DNA of 64,000 bases. Origin: Variibacter gotjawalensis. Its GTDB lineage: Bacteria > Pseudomonadota > Alphaproteobacteria > Rhizobiales > Xanthobacteraceae. A program made the translations under genes and the position numbers. Position 1 is the first letter of the stretch, and the number at the start of each line of letters is the position of its first letter. Under the pieces are notes generated by a model. It saw only the letters and a program-made list of their open reading frames with translations, was not told the DNA's origin and did no database searches. Shown piece by piece: positions 35,356 through 44,854 of the stretch. Location of the stretch: contig NZ_AP014946.1 of assembly GCF_002355335.1 (NCBI RefSeq), positions 496,001 to 560,000 on the forward strand. The letters run 5' to 3'.

Positions 35356-35647
35356 GCTCTGCGCCAGCGACCACGGCAATATCGGCCGGGGCGGAAGCAA
35401 TCCCGCCCATGTCTTTCCGTCGCACCGCTGAACGTCATCGCGCATCGCTGCGACCAACTCGCGTAGCTGTGTCGTCCCGCACGGACCCCTTTGCGGCAAG
35501 GCGGTGCAGATTGCCTCCGCTACGTCGCGCCCGTTCATCGCGTTCGTGGCGTAGCGTGAGGCGCGGACGTCGCTGACCCGCAGAAATCGGGTTGTGTGTC
35601 AGCCACACATCGGGTCATCTCGCGGCGCAATTGTTCCGCGAGGTTCT
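35356..35647. other. 292-base gap between RTX gene and DMT transporter gene
   Basis: No start/stop-supported gene, tRNA or palindrome of note is seen. A minus-strand open frame starts at 35538 and runs into the RTX gene; its first 65 residues could be a gene remnant, but the remainder is a shadow of the RTX gene. The promoter of the transporter gene should lie in its 3' half. Confidence 0.5.
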
Positions 35648-36574
35648 ATGGCGACAAGCCGCACGATGTCCGGCTCCGACTGGGCGCTTCTGTTTCTGCT
35701 GTCGGTGATCTGGGGCGGATCGTTTCTCTTCAACAAACTCGCCGTCAACGAACTGCCGCCACTCACGGTCGCGTTCTCGCGCGTCTTCGGCGGCGCGATC
35801 TGGCTCTATCTCATCGCAAAGATCATGCGCCAATCGATGCCGCGCACGCGCGCCGCGTGGCTGGCGCTCGCCGGCATGGGCCTCCTCAACAATGTGATCC
35901 CGTTCAGCCTGATCCTGTGGAGCCAGCAATACATTTCGAGCGGCCTCACCGCCATCCTCAACGCGACGACGCCGCTCTTCACCGTGCTGATCGCGCATTT
36001 TTTCACCACCGACGAACGCTTCACGCCGGGCCGCATCGCCGGTGTGCTCATCGGATTCTCGGGCGTCGTGCTGATGATCGGCCCCGACCTCATCGGCGAT
36101 CTCGGCAAGAATGTCGTTGCGCAAATCGTGATGCTGCTGGTTGGAATCTTCTACGCGATATCCGGCATCTATGGCCGGCGCTTCCACAACATCCCGCCCG
36201 TCATCACGGCGACCGGGCAGATGACATCGGCGAGCATCATGCTGCTGCCGCTCGTGGTCATCGTCGATCGTCCGTGGACATTGCCGCTGCCGTCGAACAC
36301 GGCGCTCGCCGCTCTGTTCTTGCTCGGCGCGCTGTGCACGACCGCTGCGTATCTCATTTTCTTCCGTATCCTGCGCCGCGCCGGCGCCACCAACCTGATG
36401 CTGGTGACGTTGCTGATCCCGATCAGCGCGATCCTGCTCGGTTCGCTCGTGCTTGGCGAACAACTCGCATGGCGTCACTTCGCCGGCATGGCGATCATCG
36501 CGCTCGGCCTCGCCGCGATCGACGGCCGGCCGTGGCAATGGCTGACGCGGCGCAAACACGCCGCAGCCGCCTGA
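35648..36574 (+). CDS. EamA/DMT-family transporter
   Basis: 308 aa with ten hydrophobic helices in two EamA repeats, as in drug/metabolite exporters such as RhaT/YdcZ relatives. The first helix WALLFLLSVIWGGSFLFNKLAV is a recognisable EamA opening, and EQLAWRHFAGMAIIALGLAAID closes the second repeat. Probably exports an amino acid or metabolite from the inner membrane; the substrate is unknown. ATG 35648 (MATSRTMSGSDW) follows a GAGGTT site. The stop is immediately next to the stop of the convergent hydrolase gene. Confidence 0.88.
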   Translation: MATSRTMSGSDWALLFLLSVIWGGSFLFNKLAVNELPPLTVAFSRVFGGAIWLYLIAKIMRQSMPRTRAAWLALAGMGLLNNVIPFSLILWSQQYISSGLTAILNATTPLFTVLIAHFFTTDERFTPGRIAGVLIGFSGVVLMIGPDLIGDLGKNVVAQIVMLLVGIFYAISGIYGRRFHNIPPVITATGQMTSASIMLLPLVVIVDRPWTLPLPSNTALAALFLLGALCTTAAYLIFFRILRRAGATNLMLVTLLIPISAILLGSLVLGEQLAWRHFAGMAIIALGLAAIDGRPWQWLTRRKHAAAA

Positions 36575-37606
36575 CTATTTATCGAACGCCTTGTCGAAGA
36601 ACGCCGGGATCTCATCGGCCAAGTTCGCGAGCAGCGCGGCACGATCAAAGCCCGGCGGATCGGCCGCTGCATCGCCATCCGGCGACGGGATCGGAAAACT
36701 CGGCCGATCCATGAAGGCAAAATGCCACGCATTCGGCACCGGCTTGAACGCGACGCCCTGGATATTCTTCGCGATCCATTCGGCATGGAAGCGCGGCACC
36801 AGCCAGCGATCCTTCTCGGCGGCGTAAATCAGTGTCGGCACTTTGATTGATGCAAGCGAGTCCGCCGTGAACATCACGCCGAGCGGCGCCATCGCCACAA
36901 CGGCACGAACGCGCGGGTCAGCCTTCGTCTCGACGACGGGCACGGCGCGCGCCGGATCATTGCTGCCGCCCATCCCGCAGAAAATCGGATCGGCCTCGCG
37001 CTCCTTCGCGCAATGCGCCGAGATCAGTGCGAGGTCGACACGCCCGCCCGCGGCCGCGACCACCGTGTAGCCGCCTGCGGAGTGTCCCAGCGCACCGACG
37101 CGCGGGCCTTTTTCGTCAGCCGCGATACGCGCCTTCCACTCGGGGTCGCTGAGCAAGGCGTCGACGACATTCGCGATGTGACGCGGCCGCTCGGTAAACA
37201 ATGCGCCCGCCGAACGCTGCCATACGGATCGATCCTGCCAGTTGTCGCCCGGATGCCGAAGCGCCGCGACAAGATAGCCGCTGCGCGCGAGCGCAATCGC
37301 GAGGCTGCCGTGACCGAGCTCCGAACCGCCGGTGCCGTGGCTGAGAACGATGAGACCCTTGGTCTTCGCGTCCGGAGCCGCGCCGATTGCGACCCGCAGC
37401 GTGAAAGGGCCCATCGCGATATCGCGCGCGGGCGCTTGCGTCGGATAGATGAGCACGACGGAAATCGGTTCGGGATTCGATGCCGAGACCGGCACCGTGT
37501 AACTACGAAGGCCTGCCTCCGTGGCATAACCCGCGCGCGGAACCAGAAGGACGGCAAGCACACCGAAACACACGCGCAGCCAAAAACTGCGGTTACGAAC
37601 TGTCAT
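36575..37606 (-). CDS. exported alpha/beta hydrolase (dienelactone-hydrolase-like)
   Basis: 343 aa. An N-terminal signal peptide (SFWLRVCFGVLAVLLVPRAGYAT) precedes an alpha/beta hydrolase fold: oxyanion-region LSHGTGGSELGHGSLAIAL, the nucleophile elbow GHSAGGYT (Ser), a possible Asp in AEKDRWLVPRF and His in NAWHFAF. Such proteins resemble predicted dienelactone hydrolases and platelet-activating-factor-type lipases. Natural substrate unknown; likely periplasmic. ATG 37606 (MTVRNRSFW). The gene is 44 bases from the 3-hydroxybutyryl-CoA dehydrogenase stop on the same strand. Confidence 0.82.
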   Translation of the reverse strand: MTVRNRSFWLRVCFGVLAVLLVPRAGYATEAGLRSYTVPVSASNPEPISVVLIYPTQAPARDIAMGPFTLRVAIGAAPDAKTKGLIVLSHGTGGSELGHGSLAIALARSGYLVAALRHPGDNWQDRSVWQRSAGALFTERPRHIANVVDALLSDPEWKARIAADEKGPRVGALGHSAGGYTVVAAAGGRVDLALISAHCAKEREADPIFCGMGGSNDPARAVPVVETKADPRVRAVVAMAPLGVMFTADSLASIKVPTLIYAAEKDRWLVPRFHAEWIAKNIQGVAFKPVPNAWHFAFMDRPSFPIPSPDGDAAADPPGFDRAALLANLADEIPAFFDKAFDK

Positions 37607-37649
37607 GAAAGCCGCCTCGAAAAGCCGGCCGAAAATTGAAGGAGAAATG

Positions 37650-38528
37650 CTACCGCGTCGGGACCGGCTTCTCGCCGCGATAGTCGTAGAAGCCACGTTG
37701 CGCCTTTTTGCCGAGCCAACCGGCCTCGACATACTTCACCAGCAGCGGACACGGGCGATACTTCGAGTCCGCGAGGCCTTCGTGCAGCACCTGCATGATC
37801 GAGAGGCACGTATCGAGGCCGATGAAGTCGGCGAGTTCGAGCGGCCCCATCGGGTGATGCGCACCGAGCTTCATCGCGGTGTCGATCGCCTCGACGTTAC
37901 CGACGCCTTCATACAGCGTGTAGATCGCCTCGTTGATCATCGGCAGCAGGATGCGATTGACGATGAAGGCCGGGAAATCCTCCGCGACTGCGATCTTCTT
38001 CTGCAGCGCGCTGACGAATCCCTTAGCGGTGTCGAACGTCGCGTCGTCCGTCGCGATACCGCGAATGACTTCGACCAGCTCCATCACGGGCACCGGATTC
38101 ATGAAGTGAATGCCGATGAAGCGCTCAGGGCGATCGGTCGCCGAGGCAAGACGCGTGATCGAGATCGACGATGAATTCGTCGCGACGACGGCGTCCGGAC
38201 CGAGCACGCGGCAAACATCGGAGAGCAGCTTGCGCTTGAGCTCTTCATTCTCGATCGCGCTCTCGATGACGAGATCGCTGTCGCTGAGATCTTCGAGCAT
38301 GCCGGCCGCCGTGATGCGGCCGAGGGCGCCCTTGCGCTCGTCTTCGCTGATGGCGTTCTTCGAAACCTGACGCGCCATATTGCCGTTGATGGTCGCCAGA
38401 CCCGAATTGACGCGCTCGAGCGACACGTCGTTGAGCTTCACGTTGAAGCCGGCGAGTGCGCAGACATGCGCGATGCCGATCCCCATCTGGCCCGCACCGA
38501 TCACGCCGACATTCTTAATCTTAGCCAT
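37650..38528 (-). CDS. hbd: 3-hydroxybutyryl-CoA dehydrogenase
   Basis: 292 aa NAD-dependent enzyme oxidising (S)-3-hydroxybutyryl-CoA, or running in reverse in butyrate or PHB-type metabolism. The Rossmann motif is VGVIGAGQMGIGIAHVCA near residue 7-24, NSSSISITRLA supports cofactor binding, catalytic His is in IGIHFMNPVPVMELVEVI, and the helical C-domain has DFPAFIVNRIL and PMGPLELADFIGLDT. ATG 38528. It lies downstream of etfBA on the same strand but after an intrinsic terminator. Placement beside etf genes fits beta-oxidation. Confidence 0.95.
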   Translation of the reverse strand: MAKIKNVGVIGAGQMGIGIAHVCALAGFNVKLNDVSLERVNSGLATINGNMARQVSKNAISEDERKGALGRITAAGMLEDLSDSDLVIESAIENEELKRKLLSDVCRVLGPDAVVATNSSSISITRLASATDRPERFIGIHFMNPVPVMELVEVIRGIATDDATFDTAKGFVSALQKKIAVAEDFPAFIVNRILLPMINEAIYTLYEGVGNVEAIDTAMKLGAHHPMGPLELADFIGLDTCLSIMQVLHEGLADSKYRPCPLLVKYVEAGWLGKKAQRGFYDYRGEKPVPTR

Positions 38529-38561
38529 GTGTTTCCTGGTCGTGTTGCCACGCGCCGCCGA

Positions 38562-38589
38562 AGAAAAACGCGCGCCGTGGTGGCGCGCG
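38562..38589 (-). terminator. intrinsic terminator after etfA
   Basis: On the minus strand CGCGCGCC (38589-38582) pairs with GGCGCGCG (38576-38569) around ACCAC and is followed by TTTTTCTTC. It is 6 bases past the etfA stop, so the etfBA transcript should mostly end before hbd. Confidence 0.85.
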
Positions 38590-38595
38590 CGTCAG

Positions 38596-39537
38596 TTACT
38601 TGACCTTACCGAGCTCGGCGTCGAGCTCCGGCATAATCTGATAGAGATCGCCGACAAGGCCGTAATCGGCGACCTGGAAGATCGGCGCTTCTTCGTCCTT
38701 GTTGATCGCAACGATCACCTTGGAGTCCTTCATGCCGGCAAGATGCTGGATCGCGCCCGAAATGCCGACCGCGATATACAGCTCCGGAGCAACGACCTTG
38801 CCGGTCTGACCGACCTGCCAATCGTTCGGCGCGTAGCCCGCATCGACCGCGGCGCGCGAAGCGCCCATCGCGGCGCCGAGCTTGTCGGCCACCGGCTCGA
38901 TATACTTCGTGAAGTTCTCGCGGTTCTGCATCGCGCGGCCGCCCGAGATGATGATCTTCGCGGACGTGAGCTCCGGACGATCGCTCTTCGACAGCTCTTC
39001 GCCGACAAAGCTCGACAGGCCCGGATTGTCGCCGGCGGTTGCGTCTTCGATCGAGGCCGAGCCGCCGTTGCCGGCCGCCTGGAAGCTCGCGGTGCGCACC
39101 GTGATGACCTTCTTCGGATCCTTCGACTTCACGGTCTGGATCGCGTTGCCGGCATAAATTGGACGCTCGAACGTATCCGGCGCGACGACCTTAATGATTT
39201 CGGAAATCTGCATCACGTCGAGCAGTGCGGCTGCGCGCGGCATGAAGTTCTTGCCGTTCGTCGTCGCCGGCGAAACGATCGCGTCGTAATTCGGCGCGAG
39301 CGCGACGATCAGCGCCGCCATCGGCTCGGCAAGCTCGTGATCATACGCATCGCCGTCGGCGATCAGCACCTTGGCAACGCCATCGATCTTCGCGGCGGCT
39401 TCGGCGGCAGCGCGGCAGCCCTTGCCGGCGACCAGCACATGCACGTCGCCGCCGAGATCCTTCGCGGCGGACATCGCCTTATTGGTCGCGTCTTTGACGT
39501 TCGTATTGTCGTGTTCAGCAATCAGCAGCGTGGCCAT
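38596..39537 (-). CDS. etfA: electron transfer flavoprotein alpha subunit
   Basis: 313 aa. With EtfB it carries electrons from acyl-CoA dehydrogenases to ETF:ubiquinone oxidoreductase. The FAD-domain signature [37 protein letters not shown] is near residue 240-280, and the N-domain begins [13 protein letters not shown]. The start codon overlaps the etfB stop (TGATG, one base shared), so the two are translationally coupled. A terminator follows. Confidence 0.97.
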   Translation of the reverse strand: MATLLIAEHDNTNVKDATNKAMSAAKDLGGDVHVLVAGKGCRAAAEAAAKIDGVAKVLIADGDAYDHELAEPMAALIVALAPNYDAIVSPATTNGKNFMPRAAALLDVMQISEIIKVVAPDTFERPIYAGNAIQTVKSKDPKKVITVRTASFQAAGNGGSASIEDATAGDNPGLSSFVGEELSKSDRPELTSAKIIISGGRAMQNRENFTKYIEPVADKLGAAMGASRAAVDAGYAPNDWQVGQTGKVVAPELYIAVGISGAIQHLAGMKDSKVIVAINKDEEAPIFQVADYGLVGDLYQIMPELDAELGKVK

Positions 39538-40286
39538 CAGATCACCCCGGCTTCGTTCTTGAGCTTGCCGACGAGTTCGGCCACGGACCCGACCTTGACG
39601 CCAGCCGAACGCTTCGGCGGCTCGGCCGTCTTGACGACTTCGAGGCGTGGCGCCGGATCGACGCCGTAATCTGCCGCGGTCTTGTCCGCGATCGGCTTCT
39701 TCTTCGCCTTCATGATATTCGGCAGCGACGCGTAGCGCGGCTCGTTGAGACGCAGGTCGGTCGTGACGACAGACGGTCCCTTCAGCTTCACGGTCTGCAG
39801 ACCGCCGTCGACTTCGCGCGTCACCGTCACGCTGTCGCCGTCGATTTCGAGTTTCGATGCGAACGTGCCCTGCGACCAGCCGAGCAGAGCCGCCAGCATC
39901 TGGCCGGTCTGGTTGGCGTCGTCGTCGATCGCCTGCTTGCCGAGAATGATGATGCCCGGCTGTTCTTCATCCGCCACGGCCTTCAGGATCTTGGCGACGG
40001 TCAGCGGCTCGACCGCGCCATCGACCTTGACCAGGATGCCGCGGTCGGCGCCCATGGCGAGACCTGTGCGGATCGTCTCTTGCGCCTGCTGCGCACCGAT
40101 CGACACGACGATGATTTCGGTTGCCTTGCCGGCTTCCTTCAAGCGGATCGCTTCTTCGACAGCGATCTCACAGAATGGGTTCATCGACATCTTGACGTTG
40201 GCGAGCTCGACGCCCGAACCATCGCCTTTGACGCGGATCTTGATGTCCTTGTCGACCACCCGCTTGACGGGCACCAATACCTTCAT
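39537..40286 (-). CDS. etfB: electron transfer flavoprotein beta subunit
   Basis: 249 aa partner of EtfA, binding [23 protein letters not shown] is the canonical N-terminus, and [23 protein letters not shown] is the family signature. It begins the two-gene unit with etfA. Upstream lie 212 bases without a gene. It can be the electron acceptor for the acyl-CoA dehydrogenases encoded at 7.7-9.9 kb. Confidence 0.97.
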   Translation of the reverse strand: MKVLVPVKRVVDKDIKIRVKGDGSGVELANVKMSMNPFCEIAVEEAIRLKEAGKATEIIVVSIGAQQAQETIRTGLAMGADRGILVKVDGAVEPLTVAKILKAVADEEQPGIIILGKQAIDDDANQTGQMLAALLGWSQGTFASKLEIDGDSVTVTREVDGGLQTVKLKGPSVVTTDLRLNEPRYASLPNIMKAKKKPIADKTAADYGVDPAPRLEVVKTAEPPKRSAGVKVGSVAELVGKLKNEAGVI

Positions 40287-40498
40287 GATCTCAATTCTCT
40301 CCCCGGACGCAATGCGAAAAGGCCGCGCAACCTAAAGGCCGCGACATTAGAGTGTCAATGCATGCAAAGACTTACCGCGTTGCGTGCGCGGCGAATTGTC
40401 TACCCGTCCGAGTTTACGCGGAACGGTCGCGGTCGAACAAGGAACAATTATGCGGCGCGCCCGGTTCCATCGCACTGATCCGCAAAGGCAATCCGCGA

Positions 40499-41095
40499 TT
40501 ACTTCGGCTCCATGGTGGAGACCGCGTCCTTAATGGCATCGCAAGCCGTAAGATCGGTTGCCGTCAGACGAAACACGCGGTCGTCCTTGCCGAACTTCAG
40601 CGAAATCGCATCGCCGCGCTTGGCACGCGTCACCATCGACTGCGCTTCGTCGAGATGCACCATCATGCTGCGCCCGTCCGGTGCCGGATCGAGCAGCATC
40701 GCGCCGCCTTCTTCGGCGCTGCTGACGTCCGGAAAAACATCCGGCACCGCGGACGTGACACAGCCGCCGCCCGCGCGCTTCCGGAACGTCGAAACCCATT
40801 CGGGCGGTTTGTCGAAAGTGGACCAGCTACAGTCGCCCGAGAGGAACAGCGGCGCCTGATCGCTCCGCCGCGTCACCGACAGGCCCATATTGCCGCCGCG
40901 CATGCTGCCCGTCTTGCCGTTCAGCCAGACCGTCATGGTCGTCACCTGCTGGCGCGGATTTTTCGCCAGATGCGCCGCATCATAGACGCGCTGGAAACAG
41001 GCATCGCGCCCACCGCGCGTGAGGTCGCTGAGCGGATCGGAGAATGCCGGCGAGCCCGCCAGCACCGCGATGACGACGCCGGCGAGCATGCGCAT
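40499..41095 (-). CDS. hypothetical exported protein
   Basis: 198 aa, not recognised with certainty. A signal peptide MRMLAGVVIAVLAGSPAFSDP (cleavage near AFS) leads into a domain with two well-spaced cysteine pairs (DACFQRV, GDCSWST, GGGCVTS, TACDAIK), and SMMVHLDEAQSMV as its clearest phrase. Periplasmic location expected. ATG 41095 is preferred over the TTG-type upstream start, as it gives a proper signal peptide and follows the adenosyltransferase stop directly. It is the last gene of the tspO-to-cobO direction group. Confidence 0.75.
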   Translation of the reverse strand: MRMLAGVVIAVLAGSPAFSDPLSDLTRGGRDACFQRVYDAAHLAKNPRQQVTTMTVWLNGKTGSMRGGNMGLSVTRRSDQAPLFLSGDCSWSTFDKPPEWVSTFRKRAGGGCVTSAVPDVFPDVSSAEEGGAMLLDPAPDGRSMMVHLDEAQSMVTRAKRGDAISLKFGKDDRVFRLTATDLTACDAIKDAVSTMEPK

Positions 41096-41097
41096 GA

Positions 41098-41688
41098 CTA
41101 TCGGTTCTGCCCAGGCTGCCACAGCACGTCGCGCGCGCCGTTGTCGTTGGCGTAGCGGCCGGCGACGAAGAGATAATCCGACAGCCGATTGATGTATTTG
41201 AGCGCAGCAGATGTGACCGGCTCGCCCGGACTATCGGCGAGTTCGACCATCACACGCTCGCCGCGCCGGCACACCGTGCGTGCGAGGTGCAAATAAGCTG
41301 CGATTTCGCTGCCGCCCGGCAGAATGAAAGAGCGCAGCGGCTGCAGGTTCTCGTTGAGCCGGTCGATTTCGCCCTCGAGCCACGCGACCTGCGCATCGGT
41401 CACCGTGAGCCGCTGTCCGGCGGGGCCTTTGCCGGCGGACTTTCCGTCGTCCGGCATGCAGAGGTCCGCCTCGACATCGAAGAGATCGTTCTGAATGCGC
41501 CCAAGCCCGGCATCGAAGGCTTTGTCGCTCGCCGTGTGCAGACGCACGATGCCAAGCACCGCGTTGAGTTCGTCGAGCGTGCCATATGCCTCGATGCGCA
41601 GATCATATTTCTTGCGACGCTCGCCGGTGCCGAGAGCTGTCGTGCCTTGATCGCCGGTGCGTGTGTAGATTTTATTGAGAACGACCAC
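41098..41688 (-). CDS. cob(I)yrinic acid a,c-diamide adenosyltransferase, PduO type
   Basis: 196 aa. It moves the adenosyl group of ATP onto cob(I)alamin to give coenzyme B12. NKIYTRTGDQGTTALGTGERRKK is the PduO/MMAB ATP-binding signature, with LDELNAVLG and the C-terminal LPGGSEIAAYLHLARTVCRRGERVMV carrying the Arg residues that hold ATP. ATG 41688. It is followed at three bases by the hypothetical exported protein gene. B12-dependent methylmalonyl-CoA mutase would link it to the beta-oxidation genes, but none is in this window. Confidence 0.93.
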   Translation of the reverse strand: MVVLNKIYTRTGDQGTTALGTGERRKKYDLRIEAYGTLDELNAVLGIVRLHTASDKAFDAGLGRIQNDLFDVEADLCMPDDGKSAGKGPAGQRLTVTDAQVAWLEGEIDRLNENLQPLRSFILPGGSEIAAYLHLARTVCRRGERVMVELADSPGEPVTSAALKYINRLSDYLFVAGRYANDNGARDVLWQPGQNR

Positions 41689-41703
41689 GTCTACGTTGCT
41701 CCG

Positions 41704-41886
41704 CTAACGTCCCATCACGAACAGCGTCGCCATGATGATGACCAGGGCGATGAACTGCAGGATAACACGCCAGCGCATCAAGTTCTGCGACGTGTTCGGC
41801 GATCCGCCCCGCGCCATGTTGAACAGGCCGAGCAGGAGAACCACCGCCACCGCGCCGATCGCGATCGGCACGAGAAACTGCTGCAT
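41704..41886 (-). CDS. twin-transmembrane (HIG1-like) small protein
   Basis: 60 aa (64 if the upstream ATG is used). It has two hydrophobic helices, IAIGAVAVVLLLGLFNMA and VILQFIALVIIMATLFVM, joined by the loop GGSPNTSQNLMRWRV. The loop, with SQNLMRWR, matches the HIG1/twin-TM proteins that stand before the cobalamin adenosyltransferase and etf genes in Rhizobiales. The HIG1 family affects respiratory complexes in mitochondria; the role in bacteria is not settled. It sits 15 bases upstream of the adenosyltransferase gene. Confidence 0.82.
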   Translation of the reverse strand: MQQFLVPIAIGAVAVVLLLGLFNMARGGSPNTSQNLMRWRVILQFIALVIIMATLFVMGR

Positions 41887-41911
41887 TGCTGACGCCACGG
41901 AAACTCCGAAT

Positions 41912-42412
41912 TCAGTTGAGCCTAAAGATCGCGGCGTTCAACACCGTCGCGAAGCTCACCCAGCACAGATAAGGCACGAAAAGCCATCCGGCTACACGAT
42001 CGATGCGGAAAAACCGCACGGTCGTCGCTGCGACCGCGAGCCACATCACCACGATGACGATCAGCGCAAGGCCCGGCCGCTCCAGCCCGAAGAACACCGG
42101 CGACCAGATCGCATTGAGCAGGAGTTGCAGCCAGAAGAACGCCAGCGCCATCTGGCGCTCCGCGCCGTCGGCGCGATCCGCGATCCAGACGCGCCAGGCG
42201 GCGACCGCCATCATGGCGTAGAGCGTGGTCCAAACCGGCCCGAAAACCCAGGACGGCGGATTAAAGCTCGGCTTGGTCAACCCGGCGTACCACGTCGAGA
42301 TTTTCGGCAGCGTGACCCACGATCCGGCCGCCGAAACGGCGAAAACCACCGCCAGCAGCAGAATCAGAATGCCCCAGCGGCGCGGTGAGGGATTGTCGTG
42401 CGTCATCGTCAT
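41912..42412 (-). CDS. tspO: TspO/MBR-family tryptophan-rich protein
   Basis: 166 aa, five membrane helices. Signature residues include WYAGLTKPSFNPPSWVFGPVW, ending the first loop, and LLNAIWSPVFFGL and VPYLCWVSFATVLN in the later helices; tryptophans line the helices as in TspO. It binds porphyrins and cholesterol-like ligands and responds to light or oxygen in Rhodobacter. ATG 42412 is used. It is divergent from the Cys/Met lyase gene (65 bases) and starts the group tspO, twin-TM, adenosyltransferase. Confidence 0.92.
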   Translation of the reverse strand: MTMTHDNPSPRRWGILILLLAVVFAVSAAGSWVTLPKISTWYAGLTKPSFNPPSWVFGPVWTTLYAMMAVAAWRVWIADRADGAERQMALAFFWLQLLLNAIWSPVFFGLERPGLALIVIVVMWLAVAATTVRFFRIDRVAGWLFVPYLCWVSFATVLNAAIFRLN

Positions 42413-42477
42413 GGGGTTCACCTCTGCGGATCCGGTGCTACAACGCCACAACCTGCAGTTCCGATCCCGAGTATCAT

Positions 42478-43632
42478 ATGGCCAAACCGCCGCTAAAGCC
42501 CCGAACCCTTGCCGCTCAGGCCATGGGCGCAATCGACCCCGAAACGCACGCGATCGTGCCGCCCGTGCATGTCGCGTCGACATTCCTGCGCGATCCGGAC
42601 AATCAGTATCGCACCGGCTACATCTACGGCCGTCCCGATAACGCGACGGTGCGCCAGGCCGAAAGTGTCATTGCGGCGCTCGAAGGCGCGCCCGAGGCGC
42701 TGTTGCTCGGCTCCGGCATGGCGGCTGCGACATCGGTGATTCTGGCACTTGAGGCCGGAGCGCATATCCTCGCGCCGAAGGTGATGTACTGGGCGCTCCG
42801 CCACTGGATGCTTAATGACGCCCCGCGTTACGGCTATACGGTCGACACTGTCGACATGACGGACACGGCAGCCATCAAAGCTGCGATCAAGCCCGGCAAG
42901 ACGAAGCTGATCTGGATCGAGACCCCCGGCAATCCGCTGTGGACGATCACCGATATTGCAGCCGTCGCCAAGATCGCGCATGACGCCGGCGCGAAGCTTG
43001 CGATCGACTCTACCGCCGCAACGCCGCTGCTGACGCGGCCGATCGAACACGGAGCCGACATCGTGATGCATTCGGCGACGAAGTACCTCAACGGACATTC
43101 CGACATCATCGCGGGCGCGCTCGCCACCGCGCGCGCCGACGATCCGCTCTGGCAATCGATCCGCAACGTGCGCGCACGTCATGGCGCGATCCTCGGGCCG
43201 TTCGAAGCGTGGTTGTTGCTGCGCGGCTTGCGCACGCTCGACGTTCGCGTGCGCGCAGCGTGCGAAACAGCTGCCGATCTTGCGGCGCGTTTTGCCAAGC
43301 ATCCGCTAATCGCCGAAGTCCTCTATCCTGGACTCGCCAGCCACCCGGATCACGCGATTGCCGTGAAGCAGATGCAGGGCGGCTTCGGCGGCATGCTGTC
43401 GGTGCGCGTCAAGGCCGGCGAAGCGGCCGCGATCGATGCGGCCGCGCGCGTCGAAGTGTGGAAGCGCGCAACCTCGCTCGGCGGCGTCGAGAGCTTGATC
43501 GAACATCGCGCATCAATCGAAGGCGCCGGCTCGCCGTGCCCGCCCGATCTGCTGCGCTTGTCGGCCGGCCTCGAAGACGCTGACGATCTCTTCAACGATC
43601 TCGACCGCGCGCTGCGCGGCGCTAACGCGTGA
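42478..43632 (+). CDS. cystathionine beta-lyase-type Cys/Met PLP enzyme
   Basis: 384 aa cytoplasmic PLP enzyme. The Cys/Met family frame includes YGRPDNATVRQAE, GSGMAAATSVILAL, IETPGNPLWTITDI and the PLP lysine in HSATKYLNGHSD (Lys about 202). The C-terminus GGVESLIEHRASIEG fits cystathionine beta-lyases and gamma-synthases. The window also encodes MetZ, so here MetC-type beta-elimination is most likely. ATG 42478 (MAKPPLKPRTL) is favoured; an upstream in-frame start at 42385 would overlap tspO and lacks conserved sequence. Confidence 0.85.
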   Translation: MAKPPLKPRTLAAQAMGAIDPETHAIVPPVHVASTFLRDPDNQYRTGYIYGRPDNATVRQAESVIAALEGAPEALLLGSGMAAATSVILALEAGAHILAPKVMYWALRHWMLNDAPRYGYTVDTVDMTDTAAIKAAIKPGKTKLIWIETPGNPLWTITDIAAVAKIAHDAGAKLAIDSTAATPLLTRPIEHGADIVMHSATKYLNGHSDIIAGALATARADDPLWQSIRNVRARHGAILGPFEAWLLLRGLRTLDVRVRAACETAADLAARFAKHPLIAEVLYPGLASHPDHAIAVKQMQGGFGGMLSVRVKAGEAAAIDAAARVEVWKRATSLGGVESLIEHRASIEGAGSPCPPDLLRLSAGLEDADDLFNDLDRALRGANA

Positions 43633-43655
43633 CGATAAAATCAATGCCCTACCGT

Positions 43656-43758
43656 CGTCATTGCGAGGAGCGGTGCCAACCGCGACGAAGCAATCCAGAA
43701 CCTTTGGGAAAAAGAACTCGATTGCCGCGTCGGCGCTCCGCGCCTCCTCGCAATGACG
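43656..43758. repeat. intergenic palindrome, family C (CGTCATTGCGAGGAG)
   Basis: CGTCATTGCGAGGAG (43656-43670) and CTCCTCGCAATGACG (43744-43758) are exact complements; CGAAGCAATCCAGA follows in the left arm. It fills the gap between the lyase gene and the epimerase-like gene. This sequence type is widely dispersed in rhizobial and other proteobacterial genomes. Confidence 0.9.
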
Positions 43759-43826
43759 GCGTCTTGATTGCGCCTGGATTCTAAAAAGTCCGCCGCAATT
43801 CCAAACAAGCTTTAGAGAGTCGAACG

Positions 43827-44792
43827 TTGACAGAAAAAATCCTCATCCTCGGCGCCGCCGGCCGCCTCGGCAAAGCTTGCGCGAAAGCATTTCGCGACGC
43901 CGGTTGGGACGTCATCAGCTTTGTCCGGGCCGGCGCGGACATGCGCGCGGCCGAAGGCACGACCGTGATCCAAGGCGACGCACTCGATGATGAAGACGTC
44001 CTCGCGGCCGCGAAGGGTGCGAGCGTCATTCTCAACGCCGTCAACTTTCCGTTCGGACAATGGCCCGCAAAAATTCTGCCGCAGAATGCTGTCGCGATCG
44101 CGGCCGCCGAAGCGACCGGCGCGACGCTGATGCTGCCGGGCAATCTCTTCGTCTACGGCAAGGATATGCCGCCGGAGATCGACGAGACGACGCCGATGCA
44201 TCCGCAGAGCCGCAAGGGAAAACTCCGCCTCGCCGTCGAACAAAAAATCGCCGTGTCGAGTGCGCGCACGATCACGTTGCGCGCCGGAGATTTCTTCGGC
44301 GGCACGAATTTCGGATCGTGGTTCGATCTCGTCATCGCGCGCGATGTCGATCTCGGCGTGGTGCGTTATCCGGGACCGTTGCTCGTCCCGCATGCCTGGG
44401 CCTACTTGCCCGACCTCGCCGAGACATTCGTCAAACTCGCCGAGAAGCGCGACACGCTCGAACAGCACGCCGTATTCGGTTTCCCCGGCCACCCGGCGAG
44501 CGGCTTCGAACTCTTGGCGGCGATCCGCGCCGCTATGCAGAAGGGCCTCAAGCGGCGATCCTTCCCGTGGTTCATGCTGTGGCTCGGCAGCCCGTTCATC
44601 GCCAACTGGCGCGAGATCGTCGAGGTTTCGCATTTGTGGAAACGACCCAATCGTATCGACGGCACAAAGCTTCAAGCCGCGATCGGCGATATTCCTGAGA
44701 CCGAGTTTCATCACGCCGTCACCCAGGCGTTGGATGATCTCGCATTACGACGAACCACCGGAAATATTGCTCCGGCGTCGACGGCTGATTAA
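43827..44792 (+). CDS. NAD(P)-binding epimerase/atypical SDR family protein
   Basis: 321 aa. The N-terminal Rossmann motif is ILGAAGRLGKACAKAF, and VIQGDALDDEDVLAAAKGASVILNAVN is the usual second strand/loop, but the active-site YxxxK is replaced by VYGKDMPPEIDETTP-like sequence, as in atypical SDRs. Substrate not known. The start is taken as the TTG at 43827, since no ATG lies close by and AGAGAG precedes it. It is a single gene next to a family C palindrome. Confidence 0.78.
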   Translation: MTEKILILGAAGRLGKACAKAFRDAGWDVISFVRAGADMRAAEGTTVIQGDALDDEDVLAAAKGASVILNAVNFPFGQWPAKILPQNAVAIAAAEATGATLMLPGNLFVYGKDMPPEIDETTPMHPQSRKGKLRLAVEQKIAVSSARTITLRAGDFFGGTNFGSWFDLVIARDVDLGVVRYPGPLLVPHAWAYLPDLAETFVKLAEKRDTLEQHAVFGFPGHPASGFELLAAIRAAMQKGLKRRSFPWFMLWLGSPFIANWREIVEVSHLWKRPNRIDGTKLQAAIGDIPETEFHHAVTQALDDLALRRTTGNIAPASTAD

Positions 44793-44854
44793 CCCCAAAG
44801 TTGCTTATTTTAGGAAGTTAACCCTTGGCTGGTAAAAAAGTCTATTCTGAAAGC

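Noticed and set aside
35131..35538. 135-codon minus-strand frame at the RTX 3' end, possibly a gene remnant
   Set aside because: Only the first 65 residues lie outside the RTX gene, no ribosome site or family match is visible, and the rest mirrors the RTX gene.
44786..44822. Possible CtrA box upstream of the HisE-like gene
   Set aside because: Two TTAACC half sites are present, but they are about 25 bases apart, not the seven needed.
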